A stretch of 64,000 bases of DNA. It comes from Microlunatus speluncae. GTDB lineage: Bacteria; Actinomycetota; Actinomycetes; Propionibacteriales; Propionibacteriaceae. The stretch is from contig NZ_VKCZ01000020.1 of assembly GCF_009299835.1 (NCBI RefSeq), positions 620,001-684,000 on the forward strand, given 5' to 3'. Below, in pieces: positions 17,911-26,050 of the stretch. The notes under the pieces were generated by a model that did not search any database, was not told where the DNA came from, and was given only the letters and a program-made list of their open reading frames with translations. Position numbers and translations under genes: made by a program. Position 1 is the stretch's first letter; each line of letters starts with the position of its first letter.

Positions 17911-18645
17911 TCAGGCCGCGGGCCGCAGCACATAGCCGGCGCCGCGCATGGTGTGGATCATCGGCGTCCGGTTGGCGTCGATCTTCTTGCGCAGATAGGA
18001 GATGTAGAGCTCGACCACGTTGGCCTGACCGCCGAAGTCGTAATTCCAGACCCGGTCCAGGATCTGTGCCTTGCTCAGCACCCGGCGCGGATTGCGCATC
18101 AGATACCGCAACAGCTCGAACTCGGTCGCCGTCAGATGGATCTCCTCACCGGCCCGGGTCACCTCGTGGCTGTCCTCGTCCAGCGAAAGATCACCGACCA
18201 CCAGCAGCGAATCGTTCCGCGACTGGGCCGCGCCGGAACGGCGGAGCAGCCCGCGCAGCCGGGCGATCACCTCTTCCAAGCTGAACGGCTTGGTGACGTA
18301 GTCGTCGCCGCCGGCGGTCAGCCCGCTGATCCGATCGGCCACCGCGTCCTTGGCGGTCAGGAAGATCACCGGCACGTCCGGCAGTTCGGTACGGATCCGG
18401 CGCATCACCTCGAGCCCGTCGAAGTCGGGCAACATGATGTCGAGCACGATCGCGTCCGGCCTGGTCTCCCGGGCCACCCGGACCGCCTCCGACCCGGACG
18501 CGGCGGTCGCTACCTGCCAGCCCTCGTACCGCATCGCCATCGAGAGCAGCTCGGTCAGGCTGGGTTCGTCGTCGACGGCGAGGATGCGGATCGGCGATCC
18601 GTCCGCGTGGACCAGGGACTCCCGGCCCGTTTCGGTTGCTGCCAT
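17911..18645 (-). CDS. OmpR-family response regulator
   Basis: The 244-residue regulator has a receiver domain with acidic residues D25/D26, phospho-acceptor D69 in VLDIMLP and conserved Lys in VTKPF. It is followed by an OmpR/PhoB winged-helix domain ending NVVELYISYLRKKI and GAGYVLRP. It is closest in look to the TrcR/PrrA/MtrA type of actinobacteria, without certainty. The cognate kinase gene lies about 65 bp downstream in the same direction. A direct repeat 41-60 bp upstream of the ATG suggests autoregulation. Confidence 0.94.
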   Translation of the reverse strand: MAATETGRESLVHADGSPIRILAVDDEPSLTELLSMAMRYEGWQVATAASGSEAVRVARETRPDAIVLDIMLPDFDGLEVMRRIRTELPDVPVIFLTAKDAVADRISGLTAGGDDYVTKPFSLEEVIARLRGLLRRSGAAQSRNDSLLVVGDLSLDEDSHEVTRAGEEIHLTATEFELLRYLMRNPRRVLSKAQILDRVWNYDFGGQANVVELYISYLRKKIDANRTPMIHTMRGAGYVLRPAA

Positions 18646-18685
18646 GCAGTCAGCGTGACACGCACAGCCGCGACTCAGCTATGCC

Positions 18686-18705
18686 AAACCTGTGGGAAAC
18701 CTGTG
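18686..18705 (-). promoter_or_regulatory. 11-bp-period direct repeat upstream of the response regulator
   Basis: On the minus strand CACAGGTTT occurs twice with a period of exactly 11 bp (18697-18705 and 18686-18694). OmpR/PhoB-family regulators bind tandem half-sites about one helical turn apart, and mycobacterial PhoP is known to use TCACAGC repeats with the same period. The site lies 41-60 bp upstream of the regulator start, fitting an autoregulatory box. Confidence 0.55.
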
Positions 18706-18717
18706 CATCCCCCAGCC

Positions 18718-18767
18718 GAGTTGTCAGAACTGAGTTGTGTCCTGGCACAACTCAGTTCTGACAAGTC
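18718..18767. repeat. intergenic hairpin family, copy 1
   Basis: Arms of 22 bp (18718-18739 and 18746-18767) pair with one mismatch around the 6-base loop TCCTGG. The outer core is GAGTTGTCAGAACT and the inner stem GAGTTGTG/CACAACTC. The right arm contains the stop codon of the glycosidase-like gene. No T-run follows on either strand. Confidence 0.95.
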
Positions 18768-20929
18768 GGGAGGGGGTTGTGGATAACGGCGTAGACGGTG
18801 ATGCCGGAGAGGTCGAGCTGGTACGAGGTCGCGGCCGTGGACTGGTCGGTCGGTACGGATGGGTCGGTTGGTACGGATCTGTCGGTCGGGACGGATCGGT
18901 CGGTCGGCACAGGGCGGCCGGTGGTCCCCAGCTCCGGACTGAACATGTGCGGCTCGGTCCAGCCGTCGACCCCGTGCAGGGTGACGGTGATGGCGTCGAC
19001 CGGGTTGTCGGAGGCGAGGTGTTCGAGCACCGGCCGTTCCCCCCGCTCCAGCGCGGTGGGATGCGGGACGCCGCGCAGCCGCAGGTTCAGCACGTGCAGC
19101 GCGAGTCCCTGCGGATGCCGCCGCAGCCGGACGGCCCAGCCCGAGTCGGCCGGCGTCACGGTGACGGTCGGCGCGAGCAGGCCGAGGTCGAGCAGCTCCC
19201 GGACCGGGTCGTGGGCCGGCGCGGCCTCAGCGGCGATGTCCAGCGACGGCTCACCCCGCCCGTCCCGGCCCGGCCCCGGGTCGCCCGGCCTGGGATCGGG
19301 CGGGGTCGGATCGGGCGGGGTCGGATCGGCGAGGACGTGCAGCCCGGGTCGCGCCGCGGCCAGCCATTCGTCCAGCAGAGCCTGTTCGCGCGGTGTGCCG
19401 TCGGCCTGATGCGTCCCGTACGGTCCGCTGACCCAGACCCGCCCGCCGCCGGCCAGGTGGGCGGTGATCGCGGCGTGCAGCCGATCGGATACGCAGGCCG
19501 CGCCGTCCAGAATGATCGGCGTCGGATCGGCCGCCCCGTCCTCGAGCTCCGCCGGTCGGATCAGCCGATAGCCGACCTGATGCCGGACCAGCGCCGCGGT
19601 CCAGTCCCGGATCCGGTCCCACTCCTCGCGACCCTGGTCGTCCCGCCAGCCGGCGGTCCGCGCGTAGGTGTCGTTGAGCAGCCGGACGTCGACGACTTCG
19701 GTCGCCGGCAGCGGATCCAGCGGGCTGACCGCGAGGCCCCAGCGGTTGATCGGGCCCATGATCTCGGCCTCGCCGAGGGCGTCCGGAGGAGCGAGTTCGA
19801 GCCGTCCCGGGATGGTGCTGGACCAGGTCGAGGTGCCCCAGAACCGGGCCAGGGCCCAGCCGAGCAGGCCGCCGTCGTGCCCGAAGGTGTACGTCAGCGC
19901 GAGCACCGGCACCCCGCCCCGCTGCCGGCCCAGGTCGCGCTGCTGCACCGCCTCGGCCTCGAGCCGGAGCCAGGAGGCGCCGTCCAGACCGAGTCCGACG
20001 TTCTCCAGCATCAGCAGGTCGACGTGCGGCAGCAGTCGTTCGAGGTTGAGGGCGCGGCCGCCCAGATCCATCGGGCCGGTGCTGGCGCAGCAGGTCATCA
20101 GCGGCCGGTCGCCCAGCACCTCCTTGATCATTGCGAGGTGATCGACCATGGTCTGCTCCCGCATCGCGATCCACGCCTGGAACCGCCGGTCGGCGTAGTT
20201 GCCCCACCGATAGGGATGGCGGCTGGTGTCGCCCCAGAACGAATGATCATCCAGCGGCGGCAGCCGCAGTCCGAAGTCTCGGAGGTAGCGCTCCCGGCAG
20301 TAACGGCAGCCGCACGAGGCGACCCCGCCGTAGTCGGCCATGTCGTCGACCTCGAGCCCGTCGACGTCCACCTCGGCGAGCAGCCGGGTCAGATATTCCC
20401 GATGCATGGCGAGGAAGCCGGGATGGTTGGAGCAGAACTGCTCGGTGTCGTACGGGGTCGCGTACGCGGCGCTGCCGTCCCGGACGTCGACGGTACGAAG
20501 ATCATCGAACCGGTGCCCGGCGTACTCCTGCAGCGGCGCTGCGACCGCGTCGGGATAGAGCAGCACGTGGTGCCGGTTGCTGCGGTGCAGGTGTTCCCGG
20601 CCCTCGGCGCCGCGCGGCCGGGCGACGATGTTGCAGCTGTAGTGATCGAAGAAGCGGATGCCGACCCGGTGCAGTTCGTCGGCGACGTCACCGAGATAGC
20701 CGTGCAGGGCGCCGAACATCGTGGAGAAGTCGAAGCGGGTGTGGCAGCCGTAGTTGATCGCCAGGTCGACGCCGGCCGCGGCCAGCGAATCGGCCCGCCG
20801 CCGGATGTCGTCCCGGACCGAACGGTTGGGCCACTGCAGCTCGTTGATCGTGGTCCACCAGGAGACCGCTCGCCGCGGATACCACGTCTGCCAGTCGATC
20901 GAGGTCATCGGTGAATCATCCATGATCAT
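18752..20929 (-). CDS. glycoside-hydrolase-like TIM-barrel protein (GHL6 type)
   Basis: The protein is up to 725 residues long and cytoplasmic (no signal peptide). It opens with WQTWYPRRAVSWWTTINELQ and contains DGLEVDDMADYGG followed by the cysteine motif CGCRYC, which resembles the hypothetical glycosyl hydrolase 6 barrel (Asp/Glu at strand ends, CxCxxC). Residues about 440-530 look like the glutamine-amidotransferase-like domain often found after such barrels. A Pro/Asp-rich linker and a VPTDRS tandem repeat near the C-terminus are of low complexity. The last codons (Cys-Gln-Asn-stop) come from the intergenic hairpin. Starts at 20923 or 20908 are also possible. The substrate is unknown. 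Confidence 0.75.
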   Translation of the reverse strand: MIMDDSPMTSIDWQTWYPRRAVSWWTTINELQWPNRSVRDDIRRRADSLAAAGVDLAINYGCHTRFDFSTMFGALHGYLGDVADELHRVGIRFFDHYSCNIVARPRGAEGREHLHRSNRHHVLLYPDAVAAPLQEYAGHRFDDLRTVDVRDGSAAYATPYDTEQFCSNHPGFLAMHREYLTRLLAEVDVDGLEVDDMADYGGVASCGCRYCRERYLRDFGLRLPPLDDHSFWGDTSRHPYRWGNYADRRFQAWIAMREQTMVDHLAMIKEVLGDRPLMTCCASTGPMDLGGRALNLERLLPHVDLLMLENVGLGLDGASWLRLEAEAVQQRDLGRQRGGVPVLALTYTFGHDGGLLGWALARFWGTSTWSSTIPGRLELAPPDALGEAEIMGPINRWGLAVSPLDPLPATEVVDVRLLNDTYARTAGWRDDQGREEWDRIRDWTAALVRHQVGYRLIRPAELEDGAADPTPIILDGAACVSDRLHAAITAHLAGGGRVWVSGPYGTHQADGTPREQALLDEWLAAARPGLHVLADPTPPDPTPPDPRPGDPGPGRDGRGEPSLDIAAEAAPAHDPVRELLDLGLLAPTVTVTPADSGWAVRLRRHPQGLALHVLNLRLRGVPHPTALERGERPVLEHLASDNPVDAITVTLHGVDGWTEPHMFSPELGTTGRPVPTDRSVPTDRSVPTDPSVPTDQSTAATSYQLDLSGITVYAVIHNPLPTCQN
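18838..18912 (-). repeat. 18-bp coding tandem repeat (VPTDRS)
   Basis: About four units encode variants of Val-Pro-Thr-Asp-Arg/Pro/Gln-Ser near the C-terminus of the glycosidase-like protein. The repeat forms a flexible linker before the last beta strand. Unit number probably varies between strains; that is inference. Confidence 0.8.
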
Positions 20930-20970
20930 GAAATCCGGTCCGACCCCGGCCGGTGATCATGGATTCCGGA

Positions 20971-21483
20971 TTACGGCCCGGAATACGGTCCGGGTGCCGT
21001 GGTGGGGGTGTCGTCGTAACCCTGATCCTGCTCCGGTTCGTCGACCTTCTCCCGCCGGAACAGGCGGTCGATCGAGGCCCGGCCGGCGCCGAAGACGAGG
21101 AAGATCAACGCCAGCAGGCCGACGACGATGCTGTTCATCATCTTCTCGGTGACGGCGAACTCGGGCACGTTGGCGGTCAGGAACTGGTAGCCGTACCAGT
21201 TGGTGTAACAGATGATCAACACCTGCTGCACCAGCACCGCCGCGGCGATCAACGGGGTCAGTGCGCCGACGATCAGGAACAGCCCGCCGACCAACTCGAG
21301 GATGATCGTGACCCAGACGATAACCTGCGGATACGGGGTGCTGAACTGGGCCAGATAGTCGATCTGGCTCTGCGGCCCGACCACCTGCCAGCGTCGCCAA
21401 CCGTGCACGATCAAGATCGCGCCCAGCCCGATCCGGGAGATCAACAAGACGATGTCGCGCAGCACCTGCAAGGTCTTCGCCAT
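20971..21483 (-). CDS. DoxX family membrane protein
   Basis: The 170-residue protein has four membrane helices and the DoxX opening ISRIGLGAILIVHGWRR. The loop after helix 1 and the LELVGGLFLIVGALTP segment are typical. DoxX members are small inner-membrane proteins linked to redox or thiol stress, with no proven reaction here. The C-terminal 30 residues are charged and probably cytoplasmic. The start ATG at 21483 begins the protein just before the first helix. The gene lies alone, 40 bp from the divergent-looking start of the glycosidase-like gene. Confidence 0.88.
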   Translation of the reverse strand: MAKTLQVLRDIVLLISRIGLGAILIVHGWRRWQVVGPQSQIDYLAQFSTPYPQVIVWVTIILELVGGLFLIVGALTPLIAAAVLVQQVLIICYTNWYGYQFLTANVPEFAVTEKMMNSIVVGLLALIFLVFGAGRASIDRLFRREKVDEPEQDQGYDDTPTTAPGPYSGP

Positions 21484-21572
21484 GACGTCAGCTCCGTTTC
21501 GCCGAACCTCTCTGGACCGACCCTATCGGCCGCCGACCTCGGCCGGACAGACCTGGCGTACCGGCGCGGCTC

Positions 21573-21725
21573 TCACCAGCTGAAGCGCTCCGGATGCTGC
21601 TGGGCCTCCGCCCGGATCTTGGCGAGTTCGCCGGCGAAGACGGTCGCATGCCCGGCCGGGACCGGGCCACCGATCGGCGATTGGCTCTGGAGCCGGCCGC
21701 GGTCCGCGTCTTGACTGGGACGCAT
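21573..21725 (-). CDS. small hypothetical protein (50 residues)
   Basis: A 50-residue frame ends with an amphipathic helix and Phe-Ser-Trp (AKIRAEAQQHPERFSW). Third positions in its second half are almost all G or C, as in real genes of this genome. Its ATG (21723-21725) overlaps the ATG of the LysE gene on the other strand (21724-21726). The family is not known to me. It could be a chance frame, but composition and the clean C-terminus favour a gene. Confidence 0.45.
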   Translation of the reverse strand: MRPSQDADRGRLQSQSPIGGPVPAGHATVFAGELAKIRAEAQQHPERFSW

Positions 21726-22368
21726 GATCTCCCTCGCCGCGGTGGCCGGCGTCGCCGCGATCGCGCTCGGCCTGGTGCTCACGCCCGGGCCGAACATGAT
21801 CTATCTCGTCTCCCGCAGCATCACCCAGGGCCGCCGGGCCGGCCTGGTCTCGCTGGGCGGGGTGGCGCTCGGCTTCGCCGTTTATCTCGCGGCGGCGACC
21901 CTGGGTCTGACCGCGATCTTCGTCGTCGTGCCCGAGCTCTATCTGGCGCTCAAACTGGCCGGAGCCGGCTATCTGGCCTACCTCGCCTGGAAGACACTGC
22001 GGCCGGGCGGCGGCTCGGTCTTCCAGCCGCAGGCGCTGCCGCCGGACTCGCCGCGCAAGCTGTTCCTGATGGGTCTGGTGACCAATCTGCTCAACCCCAA
22101 GATCGCGATCATGTATCTGGCGCTGATCCCGCAGTTCATCGACGTCGCGGCCGGCCGGGTGTGGCTGCAGAGCCTCACCCTAGGCGCGATCCAGATCGCG
22201 ATCGCGATCACCGTCAACGGGCTGATCGTGCTCGCCGCCGGCGCCATCGCCGGGTTCCTCGGCCGGCGGCCGACCTGGCTGAAGGTGCAGCGCTACCTGA
22301 TGGGTACGGTGCTCGGCCTGCTCGCGATCAAGCTCGCCACCGACAAGGCCCGGCCGATCACCCCGTGA
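21724..22368 (+). CDS. LysE/RhtB-family exporter
   Basis: The 214-residue protein has six membrane helices and the LysE/RhtB signature GLVLTPGPNMIYLVSRSI near residue 20, with GAGYLAYLAWKTLR after helix 3 and LLNPKIAIMYLALIPQF in the middle. Members export amino acids or their analogues. The ATG at 21724 gives the standard N-terminus. It is divergent from a small frame, with overlapping start codons. Confidence 0.92.
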   Translation: MISLAAVAGVAAIALGLVLTPGPNMIYLVSRSITQGRRAGLVSLGGVALGFAVYLAAATLGLTAIFVVVPELYLALKLAGAGYLAYLAWKTLRPGGGSVFQPQALPPDSPRKLFLMGLVTNLLNPKIAIMYLALIPQFIDVAAGRVWLQSLTLGAIQIAIAITVNGLIVLAAGAIAGFLGRRPTWLKVQRYLMGTVLGLLAIKLATDKARPITP

Positions 22369-22380
22369 CCGCCGCCGGGG

Positions 22381-23142
22381 TCAGCTCGTCGCCGAGAGCA
22401 GCAGGGAGACCAGCAGGGCGATGATCACGGTGTTGAAGACGAACGCGACCACGCTGTGCGTCGACACCACCCGGCGCATCCGGCGTTTTCCGATGGTGAC
22501 GTCGGAGGTCGAGAACGTGGTCGTCACCTGGATCGCCAGATAGAGATAGTCGACGAACTCGGGCGGTCCCTCCTCTTCGGCGTTCGGGAAGTCGAGGCCG
22601 CCGAAGTTGCTGTTCTCCCGGGCATAGTGGACGGCATAGACGACGATGATCAAGGTCCAGGACGCGGCGACGACGAGGAACGCCAGCGCGATCACCGCCG
22701 GCACGCCACGCAGCTCGGGTAGGGTCGCCGAGATGATCACCGCGCCGACCGCGACCACGCAGAAGCCGACCGCCGCGGCCGGGCCGCCGCTGCCGGACAT
22801 CAGCTCGTGCAGCCGGCGCCGCTGTCGTCCCGCGTTGTCCTCGCGCAACCAGCCGGCCAGGGTCCGGCCGTCAGGCGGCCGCAGCGTGCGCAGGGTCAGG
22901 CCGAGATAGATGACGCAATAGATCGTCCAGGCGCAGAAGTAGATCAGAACGAAGTAGTCGCGGCGCAGCAGCACTTCGGCCGGGATCGCCTCGGTCAGCG
23001 TCCCGATCGCCGCGAACGCGACGGCGCCGACCATGACCAGGACGGCCATCGCGGTGGTGCTGATCCAGGTCCGCCGGACGTCGTCGACCATCCGGGGCGC
23101 CGGCGGGCTGTCCGGCGAGGCGTCGGCATCGGGCGGTGGCAT
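22381..23142 (-). CDS. DUF1345 family membrane protein
   Basis: The 253-residue protein has five or six membrane helices and the DUF1345 hallmarks: VYAVHYARE, then FVDYLYLAIQVTTTFSTSDV and a C-terminal helix after THSVVAFVFNT. The role is not established. The start at 23142 was chosen because GGGAG lies 7 bp before it; longer frames upstream would run into the HAIR operators. It is convergent with LysE and divergent from dnaK. Confidence 0.85.
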   Translation of the reverse strand: MPPPDADASPDSPPAPRMVDDVRRTWISTTAMAVLVMVGAVAFAAIGTLTEAIPAEVLLRRDYFVLIYFCAWTIYCVIYLGLTLRTLRPPDGRTLAGWLREDNAGRQRRRLHELMSGSGGPAAAVGFCVVAVGAVIISATLPELRGVPAVIALAFLVVAASWTLIIVVYAVHYARENSNFGGLDFPNAEEEGPPEFVDYLYLAIQVTTTFSTSDVTIGKRRMRRVVSTHSVVAFVFNTVIIALLVSLLLSATS

Positions 23143-23218
23143 CGGGCAACTCCCAGGTCCGGTACGGGCTCCGGCGAGAGCGTACCCAACCGGCCCGGGG
23201 AACGGATCCGGCGCGAGG

Positions 23219-23239
23219 GTTGAGTCTCCTCCGCTCAAG
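23219..23239. promoter_or_regulatory. HAIR operator 1 of the dnaK operon
   Basis: GTTGAGT-N7-GCTCAAG matches the HspR-binding HAIR consensus CTTGAGT-N7-ACTCAAG with two deviations. It lies 132 bp upstream of the dnaK ATG and is the most distal of three sites. Confidence 0.8.
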
Positions 23240-23270
23240 ACATTTGTGTCGGAGACCACGTCGATGCATA

Positions 23271-23291
23271 GTTGAGTCCGATCGACTCAAC
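23271..23291. promoter_or_regulatory. HAIR operator 2 of the dnaK operon
   Basis: GTTGAGT-N7-ACTCAAC has perfectly paired arms. It starts exactly 52 bp after site 1, about five helical turns. Its left arm contains TTGAGT (23272-23277), the likely promoter -35 box. Confidence 0.88.
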
Positions 23292-23300
23292 AACTAAGTT
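23272..23300 (+). promoter_or_regulatory. putative dnaK promoter
   Basis: TTGAGT (23272-23277) and TAAGTT (23295-23300) are 17 bp apart. The -35 sits in HAIR 2 and the -10 abuts HAIR 3, so HspR bound to either would block polymerase. The clpB promoter has the same design. Confidence 0.5.
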
Positions 23301-23318
23301 GAGCGGCGAAGACTCAAG
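23298..23318. promoter_or_regulatory. HAIR operator 3 of the dnaK operon
   Basis: GTTGAGC-N7-ACTCAAG matches the consensus arm ACTCAAG perfectly on the right. Its flanks (AAGTTGAGC and AAGACTCAA) are nearly identical to the promoter-proximal HAIR of clpB at 35250, and it lies at a similar distance from the start codon. Confidence 0.88.
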
Positions 23319-23350
23319 CATCGCAAGCGGTTCACACGGAGGAATCAACC

Positions 23351-25249
23351 ATGGCTCGTGCAGTCGGTATCGACCTCGGGACGACCAACTCGGTTGTCGC
23401 GGTTCTCGAAGGTGGCGAACCCACCGTCATCCCCAACGCCGAGGGCTCGCGGACGACGCCGTCGGTCGTGGCCTTCGCGAAGGGCGGTGAGGTGCTGGTC
23501 GGTGAGGTCGCCAAGCGCCAGGCCGTGACCAACGTCGACCGCACCATCCGCTCGGTCAAGCGCCACATGGGCACCGACTGGAGCGAGAAGATCGACGACA
23601 AGAACTACAAGCCGCAGCAGATCAGCGCCTTCGTGCTGCAGAAGCTGAAGCGCGACGCCGAGGCCTACCTGGGCGAGCAGGTCACCAACGCGGTGATCAC
23701 CGTCCCGGCCTACTTCTCCGACGCGGAGCGGCAGGCGACGAAGGAGGCCGGCGAGATCGCCGGGCTGACCGTCGACCGGATCATCAACGAGCCGACCGCC
23801 GCCGCGCTGGCGTACGGCCTGGACAAGGGCGACACCGAGCAGACCATCCTGGTCTTCGACCTCGGCGGCGGCACGTTCGACGTGTCCCTGCTGGAGATCG
23901 GCGACGGCGTCTTCGAGGTGAAGGCGACCAAGGGCGACAACCGGCTCGGTGGCGACGACTGGGACAGCCGGGTCGTCGACTGGCTGGTGAAGCAGTTCAA
24001 GAACAAGAACGGGACCGACCTGTCCCAGGACAAGATCGCCCGGCAGCGGCTGCAGGAAGCCGCGGAGAAGGCCAAGATCGAGTTGTCCTCGGCCAGCGAG
24101 ACGCAGATCAACCTGCCGTACATCACGCTCGGCGAGTCCGGTCCGCTGCACCTGGAGGAGAAGCTGACCCGGGCCGAGTTCCAGCGGCTGACCCAGGATC
24201 TGCTCGACCGCTGCCGCTCGCCGTTCAACGCGGTGATCGAGGACGCCAACTTCTCGGTCGGCAAGATCGATCACGTGATCCTGGTCGGCGGTTCGACCCG
24301 GATGCCGGCCGTCGTCGACCTGGTCAAGGAGCTGACCGGCGGCAAGGAGCCCAACAAGGGCGTCAACCCGGACGAGGTCGTGGCTCTCGGCGCCAGCCTG
24401 CAGGCCGGCGTGCTGAAGGGCGAGGTCAAGGACGTCCTGCTGCTCGACGTCACCCCGCTGAGCCTCGGCATCGAGACCAAGGGCGGCGTGATGACCAAGA
24501 TCATCGAGCGCAACACCACGATCCCGACCAAGCGGTCCGAGGTCTTCACCACCGCGGACGACAACCAGCCGTCGGTGATGATCCAGGTCTATCAGGGCGA
24601 GCGGGACTTCGCCCGGGACAACAAGTCGCTCGGCAACTTCGAGCTGACCGGTCTGCCCCCGGCCCCGCGCGGAGTGCCGCAGGTCGAGGTCGCCTTCGAC
24701 ATCGACGCCAACGGCATCGTGCACGTCCACGCCAAGGATCTGGCCACCGGCAAGGAGCAGTCGATGACTGTCACCGGCGGCTCGGCGCTGGGCAAGGACG
24801 AGATCAACAACATGGTCAAGGAGGCCGAGTCACACGCGGAGGAGGACCGGAAGCGCCGCGAGGCGGTCGAGCTCCGGAACGAGGCCGACGCGCTGGTCTT
24901 CCGGACCGAGAAGTTGATCAGTGAGAACGCCGACAAGATCGACGACGAGGTGAAGAAGCCGGTCGAGGAGGCCATCGCCGAGACGAAGACCGCGCTCGAG
25001 GGCGAGGACAACGACAAGGTGAAGGCCGCCGTCGACAAGCTGAACCAGACCAGCGCCGCGCTGGGTGAGGCCATGTACAAGGCGGCCCAGGCTTCTCAGC
25101 AGTCCGAGGGGGCCGCGGCCGGTGCCGACGGTGCCGAGGGCGCGGCTGCTAGTGATCAGAGCGGCAGCAGCAACGGCAGCGATGACGACGTTGTCGACGC
25201 CGAGATCGTCGACGAGGACAAGCCGAGCGACGCGAGTGATGCCAAGTGA
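23351..25249 (+). CDS. dnaK: molecular chaperone DnaK (Hsp70)
   Basis: The 632-residue Hsp70 has an actin-like ATPase domain (GIDLGTTNSVVAVLEGG, DLGGGTFDVSLLEIG, VILVGGSTRMPAV), the linker region near DVLLLDVTPLSLGIET and a substrate-binding domain with an acidic, Ala/Gly-rich tail. It folds client proteins in an ATP cycle driven by DnaJ and GrpE. The length is normal for actinobacteria. A good ACGGAGGA site precedes the ATG. It is the first gene of dnaK-grpE-dnaJ-hspR and its promoter carries three HAIR operators, so HspR represses it until heat stress. Confidence 0.99.
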   Translation: MARAVGIDLGTTNSVVAVLEGGEPTVIPNAEGSRTTPSVVAFAKGGEVLVGEVAKRQAVTNVDRTIRSVKRHMGTDWSEKIDDKNYKPQQISAFVLQKLKRDAEAYLGEQVTNAVITVPAYFSDAERQATKEAGEIAGLTVDRIINEPTAAALAYGLDKGDTEQTILVFDLGGGTFDVSLLEIGDGVFEVKATKGDNRLGGDDWDSRVVDWLVKQFKNKNGTDLSQDKIARQRLQEAAEKAKIELSSASETQINLPYITLGESGPLHLEEKLTRAEFQRLTQDLLDRCRSPFNAVIEDANFSVGKIDHVILVGGSTRMPAVVDLVKELTGGKEPNKGVNPDEVVALGASLQAGVLKGEVKDVLLLDVTPLSLGIETKGGVMTKIIERNTTIPTKRSEVFTTADDNQPSVMIQVYQGERDFARDNKSLGNFELTGLPPAPRGVPQVEVAFDIDANGIVHVHAKDLATGKEQSMTVTGGSALGKDEINNMVKEAESHAEEDRKRREAVELRNEADALVFRTEKLISENADKIDDEVKKPVEEAIAETKTALEGEDNDKVKAAVDKLNQTSAALGEAMYKAAQASQQSEGAAAGADGAEGAAASDQSGSSNGSDDDVVDAEIVDEDKPSDASDAK

Positions 25250-25980
25250 CTGATCCCGATCGCCGCGCAGAGCAGGGCGAAGAGGAGCCGCAGGGCCCGG
25301 TGATCCGGGACAAGCGTCGGATCGATCCGGACACCTTCCAGGTACGGGAGCAGCAGCAGACCGCGGCTCCCGCCGCCCCGGCCGCCACCGCGGCGGCCGG
25401 GGAGCCCGATGCCGGTTCGGAGCCGGCGGAGGAGTCACCGCAGAATGGTGAGGTGGCAAACCTGAAGGCGTCCCTGGCCGAACGCACGGCCGACCTGCAG
25501 CGGCTGCAAGCCGAATACATCAACTACAAGCGCCGGGTGGAGCGGGATCGCGAGCTGGTCCGCGCGGTCGCGGTCGAGAATGTCTTCCGCGATCTGCTCG
25601 GGGTGCTGGACGACATCAAGTCGGCCCGCGAGCACGAGGAGCTGACCGGCGGCTTCAAGGCGGTCGCCGAGGAGCTGGCCCGGGTGGCCGGGAAGTACGG
25701 CGTCGAGGCGTTCGGCAGCAAGGGCGACGCGTTCGACCCGCACATCCACGAAGCGCTGATGCACGTCCCGGCGCAGCCGGACTCGCCGGCGAGCGACGGG
25801 CCGAGCTGTGTCGAGATCCTGCAGCCGGGTTACAAGATCGGCGACCGGGTGCTCCGCCCGGCCCGGGTGGCGGTGGCCGATCCGCCGGAGTCGTCCGCTC
25901 CGGTGGCCGCGGCGGCCGAGCCCGAGACCGTACTGGATGATGATCAACAGTCAGCTGATGATCAACAGCCGGGTGCATGA
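25246..25980 (+). CDS. grpE: nucleotide exchange factor GrpE
   Basis: The 244-residue GrpE has a long disordered N-terminus rich in Glu, Gln and Ala, then the coiled coil (ERTADLQRLQAEYINYKRRVERD) and the beta-wing domain with EAFGSKGDAFDPHIHEALM. It drives ADP release from DnaK. The GTG start overlaps the dnaK stop (GTGA). The C-terminus beyond the wing is an Ala/Pro-rich tail of about 40 residues with TGATGATCAACAG twice in the DNA. Confidence 0.95.
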   Translation: MTDPDRRAEQGEEEPQGPVIRDKRRIDPDTFQVREQQQTAAPAAPAATAAAGEPDAGSEPAEESPQNGEVANLKASLAERTADLQRLQAEYINYKRRVERDRELVRAVAVENVFRDLLGVLDDIKSAREHEELTGGFKAVAEELARVAGKYGVEAFGSKGDAFDPHIHEALMHVPAQPDSPASDGPSCVEILQPGYKIGDRVLRPARVAVADPPESSAPVAAAAEPETVLDDDQQSADDQQPGA

Positions 25981-25999
25981 TCAACCGGGCGGTTGATCA
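25978..25999. repeat. TGATCA-based hairpin between grpE and dnaJ
   Basis: TGATCAACC (25978-25986) and GGTTGATCA (25991-25999) pair perfectly around the loop GGGC. The grpE stop codon is the first three bases. It lies 52 bp before dnaJ and could process or attenuate the operon transcript. Confidence 0.8.
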
Positions 26000-26050
26000 C
26001 GTCGCCGATCGCCGGATGATCTTGAACAGGGTGAGCGAAGGAGGGCGTCC

